From NCBI RefSeq assembly GCF_018991925.1, contig NW_024748849.1, positions 756,501-820,500 of the forward strand: a stretch of 64,000 bases of DNA, given 5' to 3'. Positions 25,039-32,795 of this stretch are shown here, one piece after another (position 1 is the first letter of the stretch; the number at the start of each line of letters is the position of its first letter). The notes under the pieces were generated by a model. That model saw only the letters and a program-made list of their open reading frames with translations. It did no database searches and was not told the origin of the DNA. The position numbers and the translations under genes are program-made. The DNA is from Homarus americanus (taxonomy: Eukaryota; Arthropoda; Malacostraca; Decapoda; Nephropidae).

Positions 25039-28000
25039 CATAATAACAATCTCTTTGTCATTGGACAAATTGGGGAGAGAAACATGGTCATGCACTGGAA
25101 CTTTTCCAGTGTTTCTCAAGGTTAGGTTAGGTTTGATGCTGTATTTGTGGATTGCATCATACGTCAGTTTTACACAATAAGGTTGGAACTTCGAGACTTA
25201 GTATATACAAAATATTACTGTATAACAAAATTCATTGAAATTGCTATAGAAAAACAGGGAAGTGTAAAGGTAAATGTCTCATTCTTTACATCATTTTTCT
25301 GCTTCTTGTATTTCCCAAGAACAACTGTGGAATAACTGCAAGCATCCTGGATCTTGTCAGAATTTATTAATTACTTTTTGAATGAGTTCTTGTTTACTCT
25401 CACAAATCGTTGTTCGATGAACACTCATCATACAGGGTCCAGATAAATGATCTGCCATCATTGATCTTGACCAGATTTTTGCCCTTATTGTCCCGAATGA
25501 TCTCTCCACTGTGCATGTTGTCACAGGTAATGTCAGAGCAATAATAATTGCTTGTGTAATAGAAGGAAACAGATCAGTGTGTTTGAGTAACTCCTAAAAT
25601 CCATCATCTTGGGTCTTCTTTTGAGACCAAATTTCAAACCAGGTGGCTGCTTCCCTTTCTAAGTTTTCATTTCCAGTGAAGATGTGGTGGAGTCCATATA
25701 TAGTCTGCTGACCACTCTGTCTGGGAAGGGTTAGCTTAGTGTCCATCTCTGCTGTTAATTGTGATGATCCATCATCATGGTATCATGACATTGGTGTGCT
25801 GTTTTGGTATGAAATCACAGAGCTGTGACACATAAAACTTGATATAAAATCATGGTACCATGGCAAGATCACATCAAAGTCTTTTAAACAAATGCTGTAC
25901 CCAACTTTTCGTACCTTATAAACTCATATACTGTATTCGAATGGAGTAAATGATTAAATCCAAAACAGAAGTGGTCATTATCACAATGAAGTCTTGTACA
26001 AAACTGAAGTTCGTAGCTGGGTAATTGGTTTGCTCTATGTATGACCTGATCTAACTTTACTGTTATTATTAAACCTCTGAACTGAGGATCAGGAGAGCTT
26101 ATACTATACTTCAGTTACCTCAGGGAGTTATGTCCTCTCTGTCCTCTCGTGTTGGTGGAGCCTGACATCACAAAGATTTGTCCCGGGTTCACGTTTTCCA
26201 TCCCTGTCAGCATTTTGAATGTTTCAATGAGATCTGCCCTATTGTGCCTTGTCTGAAGGTTTGTTAGGCTTAAGGCCTTTAGTCTACTTGGATAATTGAG
26301 ATGACATAGTTCTGCAATCATCTTAGTCACTCTGTGTTGCACCTTTTCAAGGTATGTTAGCTCTTTCTTGAGGTAGGGTTTTCATGCTTGTATACAGTAA
26401 TTCAGACTGGGATGTACTGTACTTGAAATTTGTGCAGTTGTACTGTTGTACAGATTTCCTTTGATATAATATAACAAAATACTGAAGTCAAGTTGTATCT
26501 TTGACTCTCTCACTTTGGTTGGACTATTGCACCAGGCAGAACCCATCTCAGTTTTGTTGCTGCCATAAGTCATCCCCACTCCTTTCTCAGTCACAGGCTG
26601 GACACTGCTCACACATGACCGTTTTTTCCAGTTTTATCTTAATCTGTGCCGCACCACCGAGGATACGGACGACCTCAAGAGAATTACCTTGGAGCCGTCG
26701 GAGGATGCTATACTGGTACACTATCTACAAATGCTAGTTCATGTTTATAAGGACAGAAACTTAAGAGTAATTTATAGATGATATTTACCAGGTCTCATTG
26801 TTGTAGACATAGATGAAGAAAACTTTACATGTCAGGTTTTTGAAGAGCAGGCAGTATAGTACTGTGTAAGAATAATGATTGTTGTCATTGATGATGGAAA
26901 CTTAGTTCATCAGGTTGTAGTTGAATTACTTTTCAAATAATTTGAATTAAATGATTGAAGGGGAAAATTCCAGTCTCCATGTAAAACTGTAGATGTATTA
27001 AGTCCCAGCAGTTAAAAGAGAATCAGCTTTAGGAATATAAATTAGGAAACTTAATGAAGATATGGATGTTTGCGATGACAAAGATCTTAACTCGCTCAGG
27101 GTTTTATGTGTATGAAATTCATGCCTGTATACCCATTTGGAGCTTCATACGCTTTTCACATATGAAGTAAAGGGGGTAGTGCAAAAATTTGGGCTTTCAT
27201 TAATCTGATTTAGGTTCCTGTGCATCATACACCAGGCATTGAGGAGCATGAATCACTGGTAGACCAGGCAATGTGAGTACAGGATATTTCACTGGGGTGA
27301 GCAACCAGGAACCCTGAGAGAGTGTTTTAGGAAATTGTGTGGTACAGCCATGTAGTTTTACTTCATAAGTGTTCATATGTTGTGGTGTCAACTACAGTCA
27401 GTTAAGACAAAGTTGAAGGAACATCAATACCCAGGACAGTGTGCATTTACTACTGGAGTTTTAAGATGAGGTACAGTACTGTTTTTGTAGATTTGAGGGA
27501 AGGAAGGTCAGGGAAAAGCAGATTTGGATGGATGAACAAAATTAGATATGAATCTGGGGAGATAAATAAAATATGGTATGATTGGTAAAGACAGCCAGCC
27601 ACCAACCCTTACACATGATGATAGTATCATATTGTATTGTGATAATTTGACTGGTTGTGGATTATGAGCAGGAAAAGAGATGTTTATATTTTAGTGAAAC
27701 GTCTGTTTCATATACAGTAATTCTACTTTTTGTTGATCTCCAGGTTGATGTAGCGGCAGGGTTTGGGGGTGGAAGTGTGAACAGTTCATACGGTGGAACA
27801 GTGACACCCTCTGACTCCACTGCCACCTTCCAATCTGCGGCCACTCTCCCCATCTCGGCGTCTATAGATCCCATTGACTCGTCGGCTCCCAGCTACAGAG
27901 TCGAGCATGTTATTATGGGGAGAGTGAGAGGAGGCTACACATCCACATACACCAGATCCATCAGACTCTGGTCAGCTATTAAGAGTAAGTTACTTGGTCT

Positions 28001-31000
28001 GGCTGTGGCGGTAGATATGTTATGTATTAAGTAGATAATGGGAGTACTGTACAGTCTTGAATAAATGAGTTAATTAACAGTCTTTAGAGCTCTGTGGATG
28101 AGTGTTTTTTGACAGGTTGTGCATCAGACTACTGTAATTCTCATCCATCAACAGGGGGAGTAATAGCCCGGTGGCAGGTGGGCCGCAACGTATGGCAGTA
28201 TATGTTTTCCATCGCCCTGGCATATTTTGTGACTCTGTGCCTCTACCCTGGCATAGAGACTGAGGTCGTGTCGTGTCGTCTACATTCATGGATGCCGGTG
28301 GTTATGATGGCCACCTTTAATCTTTTTGATTTTATTGGCAAGGTAATGATGCTTCACTATTATAAACAAATGAATAAGGAGAGAAATATGTGGAGTGATG
28401 AGATTTATAGATGAATCTCAATGATTAATTTACAAAAAGTGTGAATGATGCAAGTGAGTATGGATAGTTGTTATGAGTGAGTGTGGATAATTATGTTATG
28501 AGTGAGTGTGGATAATTATGTTATGAGTGAGTGTGGATAATTATGTTATGAGTGAGTGTGGATGATTATGTTATGAGTGAGTGTGGATGATTATGTTATG
28601 AGTGAGTGTGGATGATTATGTTAAGTAATGACTTGCATTTGTTCTTGATGGCTCATATATCAGGTGTACAATCCAGTGTACGTAATTCAATAGCACCTAG
28701 ACTTTTTTACCTGTGTTAAAATTTCCTCCAGGATTTTGCCACTGATTGACTCGATGAGCTCATTTTGAATTATTTTACCAAGATAGGTGACTCTCAATGT
28801 GTTGTTTCAAAATAGGATCAAATTTAGCTATAAGCTCAACTTCTTTCAGGAAATTCCCATTGTCTGGCTGACATAGTGTGTCAGTGGACTCACTCAAGGC
28901 AAGATTTCTCTCAGCTAATGATTGTATGATACACACTTAATGTGTGAGAAAATTCCTCCACCATCTTCTCTCTGCCTCTATGAGAGAAATTTCTGTCTTA
29001 TCAATAGTTTTCTCCATTTTAAGGCGCTACTCCAAATCTTTCCACATTCTCATGTGTTTAATGTGCTCTGGGTTATTTTCGTGTCCTTTAAGTAAATAGC
29101 CAATATTCTTCCAATCAGTTAGTCCCTCTTTTATTAACGTGTAATCTTTCACAGAAACAGTTTGCAACAAAAGCAGTAGGTGGCATTGTTTTACTTGGAG
29201 TAAACCAACCCGCTTCGCTTAATCTTTTCTCCATTCACTAAAATTATCTGCATGTGGTGGTGATGAAAGCTTCTATCATCCTGACTTTCTGGAAAAAGAA
29301 AATCTGGGTCTATCTGAAATGGACCTCTCATAATCAGATCTGTTCTGATAGAAGCAGTAATTACAGATGACCAGTCAGCTGGATCCAGTGGTTGTGCATA
29401 ACTTGTGTCTGGTGAGGGTCTTTCCTCTTGTGTGGGCTGAGCTGTCCCTGTGGGTCCTTCCTCTTATGTTATTGTATGTAGAAAATATAAAGAACACAGT
29501 AATAATTAATGTATTGTAATGCTTTTTAAGGTTCAGAGTTTCATTATAAGGGTTCTTAACTCGGCAGATAACTTGAAAAATTTACACTCGGCCTCAGAAA
29601 TTTTGAACTTAATTCCTGAATAAGGCATCAGGGAGCCCCTTATGGACTGGGGGCCCTAGTCCGCCTATGCTTCGAACTGGCTCTGCCACCACCACCATCA
29701 ACAAAAACAACACCACTCACCACCACCAACTACACTCTTCATCACCACAAATAACAACACTCACTACCAACAACAGCAACACTCACCACCACCAACAACA
29801 ACAACAACAACAACAAAGACAACACTCACCACCACCAACTACACTCTTCATCACCACAAATAACAACACTCACTACCAACTACAGTAACACTCACCACCA
29901 CCATTACGTCTGCCTTTACATAGGCCAAGTTCACACGAGCATTACCTCACACCACTCGCACCCACCACACCACTCCCGCTCTCCACACCTCCTTCCTGCT
30001 CCCCACACCTCCCTCCTGCTCCCCACACCTCCCTCCCGCTCTCCACACCTCCCTCCTGCCTCCCCACACCTCCCTCCTGCTCCCCACTCCCTCCCCGCCC
30101 CCACTCCCTCCCCTCCCCCCACCTCCCTCCCGCTCCCCACACCTCCCTCCTGCTCCCACACCTCCCTCCTGCTCCCCACACCTCCCTCCCTCTCCTCCCC
30201 GCTCCCCACCTCCCTCCTGCTCCCCCACACCTCCTCCCTCCCCCCACACCCCCACCCTCCCCACCTCCTCCTCCCCTCCCCCACCCCTCCCTCCCCACAC
30301 CTCCCTCCCGCCCCCACCCTCCCCCCCACACCTCCCTCCTCCCCACCCCTCCTGCTCCCCACACCTCCCTCCCCTGCTCCCCCACACCTCCTCCTGCTCC
30401 CCCACACCTCCCTCCTCCCCCCGCTCCCCCACACCTCCCCTCCCCTCCCTCCCTCCCCTCCCCCTCCTGCTCCTCCCTCCTGCCCCCACACCTCCCTCCT
30501 GCTCCCCACACCTCGCTCCCTCCCTCCCCACTCCCCTGCTCCTCTGCTTCCCCTCCCACTCCTCCTCCCACACCTCCCTCCCGCTCCCTGCTTCCCCTCC
30601 CAAGATCACATACTAACTACTGTGCACATATTTGTTTATAATGTTTATATTTATGTTTTTAACCTTATGGTAATAAATTTTTTGGGCACATTCTGTATAA
30701 ACAATTGTGTGCATGCAACAGAGTAAAAGAATTTTAATAAAAATAACAGCGGCACAACTGAAAGGTTGGTCCAATATGGAAGCTGTGGCTAGCCTACCAG
30801 GTTTGAAATATTACTGTAGGGCAGGGGTACTCAATTGGCGGACCGTGGTCTAGAGCTTTGATGCGGACCCCAGCATCTCTCTCTCACATTCTGGATACAG
30901 AAGGTGTCTCAAGCTAGTTCCCCTCATTTTCACAAAGTCGTATTGTATATCCTCACAATGTTTGGCTCCACTTACCAGTTTGAGTCTGCTTTCTCTGCCA

Positions 31001-32795
31001 TGAATTTAGTAAAGAACAAATAACTTTCCAGCATCACCAATGAACACCATCATTGTCTTAAACAAGCTATCACATCATTTGTGCCAGAGTTCAGGGAATT
31101 AGCAAGAAGCACGAAGTGTCACTTTTCACACTGATGATGATTAATCACTCAAAGGCCCACAGTCATAATTACATGTACACTTTTCATTTGTTTGTTATTG
31201 CCTCATATTAAATTATTAAATGAAGTCTCATCCGGACCTTGGCCATCAAGAAAATTTGTGTGACTGGACCTTCACACATATAGTAATTGAGTGCCCCTAC
31301 TGTAGGGTATCATAATTTTTCATTTGTGAATAAGCAGGGTATGCTTTGCAAATATCGAATTGGGGTGTTAAAATAAAAATTGCAGATAAGTGGGGTTGCG
31401 GTTATCGAGGTTGTGAATAGCGAGGTATTCCTGTATATACTGTACAGTATATACATAAACCTCGATAACCGACACCTGTGCGGACTGTGAAATGTCAATG
31501 GACAGGAAATTAACAGTTCTCGAAGCAATAAATCCCATGAGAATATTAACAAATTTATAACAAATTCAGGAGGCTAGGAACCAGCCCTCCCCTCTCCTAA
31601 AGAACACTCCCATCCACTGGCTTTAGCCTTAAAAAGCAAGCAAGTTTTTTTTTTGTTGAATGGGGATAACTTTATGTTTTATTGCTCTAAATTAATGGAA
31701 ATTAATTTGTACAGGTAGTCCCCGACTTACGACCGACTCAACTTATGTCCACCCGCACTTACGACCGCCTCAGTCGTACTAAAATGTGGTCAAATTATGT
31801 ATTTTTGAGTCCCAAAGTCAGTACACACAAAATTTTCATCTGTAATTCACTTTAAAATGGCCGGCAAGCTTAAAAGTGAGTGTTTTGTGGTGCTGAGAAG
31901 AAAAAGAGGCCCAAATTTTTTATTTTCTATGTGTTATTTTAGCATTTTCGACTTACGACCTTTTCGACTTATGACCTGGATGTCAGTCCCTAACCCCGTT
32001 GTAAGTCGGGGAGTACCTGTATATGGCAAAAAATTTTCTGTTTCATTTAAGGCATCAATTACCATCATAATATAAAAAAGTTGTACCTAAAGTAGGTTAA
32101 GCTAGGTCAGGTCAGGTCAGGTTTTGCATGAAACTAATCATTTACATGTATTTTTATACATGTACAGTACATAGAAGTTATTGCTAATAGGCGATTATTC
32201 TTATTTAATGTGTGACTATATATGCAGTGTATATAATTGGTTTAAAATTTATTTATAATTTGTTTCAAAACTTTTTGTATCTGGTTTTTATTTATTAATT
32301 TAGTAACATCAACAGATTCTTGCATCAATACCTTATGACTGGACTCGCCGACAACTGGTGAGCGGATCTATAGTCCGTATAATATTAGTGCCCTTCATGA
32401 TGCTTTGTGCTGGACCTCGGCCAACTCCTATCATCTCTGGTGAAACCGCCCCTCTCATCCTCTCTGCCCTCCTGGGGCTGTCCAATGGCGTCCTCGGTTC
32501 TGTCCCCATGATCCTTGCTCCCACCAAGGTGCAGGACGAACATCGAGAACTCACCGGTAATATCATGACGCTCTCGTACTACGTGGGACTGACGTTCGGT
32601 GCCAGCGTCGCTTATGGTCTGGACGACATTTTGGGTTCACCATCAATTCATACTTGCCAGGATAAGGTACTCGGTCCCAGCCTAAAAAATATCAAATTAA
32701 ACCCAACGGCTCTGACAGAATTAACTTCTGCATCACATCTTCCCGAGCAGAACCTATATAATACCTCAAGAGAAGGGACAATGTATGTGTTCTGA
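9762..32795 (+). CDS. SLC29A4: Equilibrative nucleoside transporter 4 / plasma membrane monoamine transporter, nine exons, 529 aa
   Basis: Polytopic plasma-membrane carrier of the SLC29 family; the ENT4/PMAT branch moves adenosine and organic cations such as monoamines. Coding exons: 9762-9787, 11577-11711, 13117-13271, 14213-14344, 20094-20168, 24745-24902, 27744-27984, 28155-28342, 32316-32795. All joins keep frame with GT-AG ends and give 529 residues (human ENT4 is about 530). Signatures: GFLLPYN in TM1, FDISIVYI and LLNN in TM2, FYGYTSMLPKRYTQ and MTGESTAG around TM5, TKLLLDDQRT before TM6, YFVTLCLYPG in TM7, LGLSNGVLGSVPMILAPTKV in TM10 and GNIMTLSYYVGLTFG in TM11. Glu174 in MTGESTAG matches the TM5 acidic residue linked to cation selectivity in mammalian PMAT (known of the family). 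Start: ATG 9762 follows an in-frame TAA at 9735 in the same exon; a second ATG adjoins it. Introns are transposon-rich. Confident as ENT4 type; substrate is inference. Confidence 0.94.
10430..10980. other. Intronic stretch without recognised feature
   Basis: Inside ENT4 intron 1. AT-rich with several TACTGTA motifs; nothing recognised. Confidence 0.4.
10982..11344 (-). mobile_element. Tigger/pogo-type transposase N-terminal relic
   Basis: Minus-strand frame of 120 codons including STLEEKVKISEELE, then HGANESSIRTMKQSARKF, the pipsqueak/CENP-B-like helix-turn-helix that opens Tigger transposases. No catalytic domain follows. Lies antisense in ENT4 intron 1. Confidence 0.7.
11577..11711 (+). 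CDS. SLC29A4: ENT4 exon 2
   Basis: Acidic cytoplasmic N-terminus with six Asp in a row, then EDPWNLIYLALVMAG and GFLLPYN, the first membrane span. Donor AACAG/GTAATG. A Tigger-like element begins only 20 bp into the next intron. Confidence 0.93.
11732..12571. mobile_element. 840-bp TA-flanked Tigger-like TIR element
   Basis: Left end after TA (11730-11731) is CAGGTGTTGACTGTTATACG; the reverse complement of the right end is CAGGTGTTGACCATTATATG, followed by TA (12572-12573). Non-autonomous. Its interior (about 12285-12480) contains the motif run GATTGTGTGTGCATGTAA and CTACCCAAAATTA, which is shared with 30620-30760, 56640-56745 and 59640-59900. Confidence 0.85.
12575..13116. other. Intronic stretch without recognised feature
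   Basis: Part of ENT4 intron 2; AT-rich, nothing recognised apart from the splice acceptor at 13116. Confidence 0.4.
13117..13271 (+). CDS. SLC29A4: ENT4 exon 3
   Basis: Encodes FTIAVDYFQERYP (first outer loop, matching the FITDVDYLHHKYP region of ENT4) and the second membrane span with FDISIVYIFVAFG and LLNNLVVE. Acceptor TTTTCAG, donor GTAAGT. Confidence 0.95.
13498..13560 (+). repeat. Putative transposon end
   Basis: TACCGTATTTTACGGCATATAAGACGC-like sequence, a form I associate with the end of a dispersed DNA-transposon family; only one end is visible. Confidence 0.35.
14213..14344 (+). CDS. SLC29A4: ENT4 exon 4
   Basis: Encodes membrane spans 3 and 4: YVVSLVMLIFVSFFEIWW, then YKVTLFSVSVVAFGCT. 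Donor ACAG/GTATGT. A poly-G tract follows in the intron at 14401. Confidence 0.95.
14640..16583 (-). mobile_element. 1.94-kb Tigger-like element with decayed transposase
   Basis: TA-flanked (14638-14639, 16584-16585) with inverted ends: CAGCATTACCTCGCTATA on the left, CAGGCATACCTCGCTATA as the reverse complement of the right. The minus strand carries transposase relics in the right order: GKKKTKEKFHKEF and TTIDIARMLGLPVRTT (helix-turn-helix, about 16340-16200), a 16091-15900 segment (DNA-binding region), LFNVDEMELHWKCMP (about 15290-15220, the VDETG-type catalytic block with its Asp) and DQLTLLLDRKSFSAF (about 15180). Stops and frameshifts make it inactive. Sits in ENT4 intron 4, antisense to the gene. 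Confidence 0.88.
16590..17600. other. Intronic stretch without recognised feature
   Basis: ENT4 intron 4, AT-rich, no domain or repeat signature recognised. Confidence 0.4.
17625..17737 (+). repeat. Degenerate telomere-type CCTAA tract
   Basis: About twenty imperfect units of CCTAA/CCTAAC, the complement of the arthropod TTAGG telomere repeat. Interstitial, inside ENT4 intron 4. Confidence 0.85.
17908..18045 (+). repeat. Minisatellite, about 28 bp
   Basis: Four or more units of GAGGATGGTGGTCATAGAGG followed by a G run and AGT. Confidence 0.9.
18310..18392 (-). repeat. Degenerate telomere-type TTAGG tract, opposite orientation
   Basis: GGTTAGGTTAGAATAGAC and further TTAGG-like units. It mirrors the CCTAA tract at 17625-17737 across about 570 bp that include the minisatellite. 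Confidence 0.8.
18400..19740. other. Intronic stretch without recognised feature
   Basis: ENT4 intron 4. Short simple repeats (GT/CG at 19063-19086) only. Confidence 0.4.
19745..19850 (-). repeat. tRNA-derived SINE, copy 1
   Basis: Minus strand: GGTGGTACAGTGGTAACAC resembles an A box and GGGTTTGGGTCC a mutated B box about 40 bases on; it then shares GGCCAAGGACACACGTGAGA and GGGTGTTATCCAGT with the copy at 62792-62893. Confidence 0.75.
20094..20168 (+). CDS. SLC29A4: ENT4 exon 5
   Basis: 75 bp encoding QQSSFYGYTSMLPKRYTQ and AVMTGE, the conserved loop and start of span 5, including the acidic residue equivalent to the PMAT cation-selectivity Glu. Donor GAGA/GTGAGT. Confidence 0.94.
20690..20815 (+). 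repeat. Irregular minisatellite
   Basis: Repeated GTGTTAG.TTGGTGTAGTA-type units of about 20-24 bp in ENT4 intron 5. Confidence 0.7.
21235..21850 (-). mobile_element. Jockey-like RT C-terminal fragment
   Basis: Minus-strand frame 21614-21339 reads ESKALHHINSPPLVYNLSSL, NVASLSLFYRYLNGQC and RFSVDVGHTRITRYSTSFF, continuing KLWNALPSSVFP: the C-terminal region of Jockey-type ORF2. 21840-21614 adds an RT thumb relic matching 1187-1440 of the plus-strand copy. 5'-truncated and mutated. Confidence 0.85.
21896..21990 (+). repeat. Single end of a Tigger-like element
   Basis: Follows TA with CAGGGGGGCCCCCCCATGTT and TTCGCGGATTT, a typical pogo/Tigger-style end. The other end is not found. Confidence 0.5.
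22292..22577 (-). mobile_element. Tigger-like MITE, copy 1 (nested)
   Basis: Inverted ends with CTCCTCCCGACTTACGAC and, on the right, GTAAGTCGGGGAGGAGG. The interior (GGGACTCAAAAATACGTAA, GCTTGCCAGCCATTTTAAA) matches the copy at 31712-32019 in inverse orientation. Confidence 0.85.
22816..22838. repeat. Poly-G tract
   Basis: About 16 G in a row near the hAT right end. Confidence 0.8.
23300..24323. mobile_element. 1.0-kb TA-flanked TIR element carrying a CR1 piece
   Basis: Left end after TA: CAGTGATATCCCCATTAGCC. Reverse complement of the right end: AGTAATATCTCCGTTAGCC, followed by a TA. The interior right part (24116-24300) resembles 44990-45330 inverted. A CR1 endonuclease fragment occupies 23531-24112. 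Located in ENT4 intron 5. Confidence 0.7.
23531..24112 (-). mobile_element. CR1 endonuclease domain fragment
   Basis: Open for 193 codons on the minus strand. GGGLVGLYRSPNCS, SHLLIMGDFNYGDIDWKNE (GDFN metal-site block) and LDLLIITNEEGMV, then a degraded catalytic-His block (GTSHHIVLSFRLNCYLVHD, where SDH is expected). No RT part follows, so this is a fragment inside the TIR element above. The open frame reflects a fairly young insertion, not a cellular gene. Confidence 0.88.
24330..24744. other. Intronic stretch without recognised feature
   Basis: End of ENT4 intron 5, AT-rich; acceptor CCAACCAG at 24744. Confidence 0.4.
24745..24902 (+). CDS. SLC29A4: ENT4 exon 6
   Basis: Encodes STAGLIISGNRIVTKLLL, the DDQRT loop, then span 6 (MIFFVISIAFVFLCLVTHVV) and KTTFIQ. 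Donor ACAG/GTTCTA is weaker than the others. Confidence 0.94.
24961..25039. repeat. TTA/ATT microsatellite
   Basis: About 20 units of ATT, close behind ENT4 exon 6. Confidence 0.95.
25345..25765 (-). mobile_element. hAT transposase C-terminal (dimerisation) relic
   Basis: Minus strand reads EREAATWFEIWS, then ITQAIIIALTLPVTTCTVER, SFGTIRAKIWSRSMMADHLS and CMMSVHR: the hATC dimerisation domain of the 52-kDa-repressor/ZMYM1-like hAT group. One stop and shifts are present. Confidence 0.82.
26100..26420 (-). mobile_element. CR1 RT C-terminal fragment
   Basis: Minus strand 26342-26115: QHRVTKMIAELCHLNYPSRL, LKALSLTNLQTRHNRADLIE and FKMLTGMENVNPGQ, the post-RT region of a CR1/L2 type element. Truncated on both sides. 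Confidence 0.8.
26425..27743. other. Intronic stretch without supported feature
   Basis: End of ENT4 intron 6. A few open frames (26501-26737, 27200-27391 minus) carry no recognisable domain. Confidence 0.4.
27744..27984 (+). CDS. SLC29A4: ENT4 exon 7 (central cytoplasmic loop)
   Basis: 80 codons rich in Ser, Thr and Gly (GFGGGSVNSSYGG, SIDPIDSSAPSYR), then TYTRSIRLWSAIK. This is the variable large loop between spans 6 and 7. Donor AAGA/GTAAGT; the next intron is only 170 bp. Confidence 0.9.
28155..28342 (+). CDS. SLC29A4: ENT4 exon 8
   Basis: Encodes span 7 (NVWQYMFSIALAYFVTLCLY), PGIETEV and span 8 (WMPVVMMATFNLFDFIGK). Acceptor ATCAACAG, donor AAG/GTAATG. Confidence 0.94.
28443..28625 (+). 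repeat. 25-bp minisatellite
   Basis: About seven units of GTGTGGATAATTATGTTATG followed by AGTGA, the later ones with GATGATT. Confidence 0.95.
28640..29340 (-). mobile_element. hAT (TTF-type/ZMYM1-like) transposase N-terminal relic
   Basis: Minus strand reads KDYTLIKEGLTDWKNIGYLL, HENNPEHIKHMRMWKDLE, LSLIEAERRWWRNF-like sequence, SLAERNLAL, DNGNFLKEVELIAKFDPIL and HIESHLSW. This is the TTF zinc-finger exit and DUF4371 start of ZMYM1-like hAT proteins. Interrupted by stops. Confidence 0.82.
29667..29925 (+). repeat. CAA/CAC-rich simple repeat
   Basis: Mixed CAC, CAA and ACT triplets; the stretch from 29700 to 29765 recurs almost exactly at 29822-29885. Confidence 0.9.
29955..30602. repeat. 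C/T-rich minisatellite, about 20 bp
   Basis: Roughly thirty variants of CACACCTCCCTCCTGCTCCC. The minus strand is G-rich with many GGG runs. Gives long spurious Gly/Arg/Glu frames in all three minus frames. Confidence 0.95.
30620..30760 (+). repeat. Interior fragment of a Tigger-like family
   Basis: AACCTTATGGTAATAA, ATTGTGTGCATGCAAC and AGAGTAAAAGAA in the same order as inside 11732-12571, 56640-56745 and 59640-59900. Confidence 0.6.
30822..31299 (+). mobile_element. 478-bp hAT derivative with 8-bp target duplication
   Basis: Left end CAGGGGTACTCAATT; the reverse complement of the right end is TAGGGGCACTCAATTAC. CTGTAGGG flanks both sides (30814-30821 and 31300-31307). The interior near 30960-31090 reads MFGSTYQFESAFSAMN, LVKNK, then ITNEHHHCLKQAITSF: the end of a hATC dimerisation domain. 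So it is an internal deletion of an autonomous hAT. Lies in ENT4 intron 8, same strand. Confidence 0.88.
31380..31437. repeat. Right end of a Tigger-like element
   Basis: ATAGCGAGGTATTCCTG then TA, nearly the same end as the element at 14640-16583. Its left partner was not found. Confidence 0.55.
31712..32019 (+). mobile_element. 308-bp Tigger-like MITE, copy 2
   Basis: TA-flanked (31710-31711, 32020-32021). Left CAGGTAGTCCCCGACTTACG; right GTAAGTCGGGGAGTACCTG. The interior matches 22292-22577 inverted, including a short AAAATGGCCGGCAAGCTTAA block that may be the start of the lost transposase ORF. Confidence 0.9.
32316..32795 (+). CDS. SLC29A4: ENT4 exon 9 (last)
   Basis: 160 codons with stop. 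ILASIPYDW, RQLVSGSIVRIILVPFMML (span 9), LILSALLGLSNGVLGSVPM (span 10), HRELTGNIMTLSYYVGLTFG (span 11), then a 45-residue hydrophilic tail ending YVF. Acceptor CATCAACAG. Confidence 0.95.
   Translation: MLASIPYDWTRRQLVSGSIVRIILVPFMMLCAGPRPTPIISGETAPLILSALLGLSNGVLGSVPMILAPTKVQDEHRELTGNIMTLSYYVGLTFGASVAYGLDDILGSPSIHTCQDKVLGPSLKNIKLNPTALTELTSASHLPEQNLYNTSREGTMYVF

Noticed and set aside
24780..25043. Frame ending in a long Leu run
   Set aside because: ENT4 exon 6 read through its donor at 24902 into a TTA microsatellite.
29931..30609. Three overlapping minus-strand frames of 192-220 codons rich in Gly, Glu and Arg
   Set aside because: They are the three readings of a C/T minisatellite; open in every frame because the repeat lacks stop triplets.
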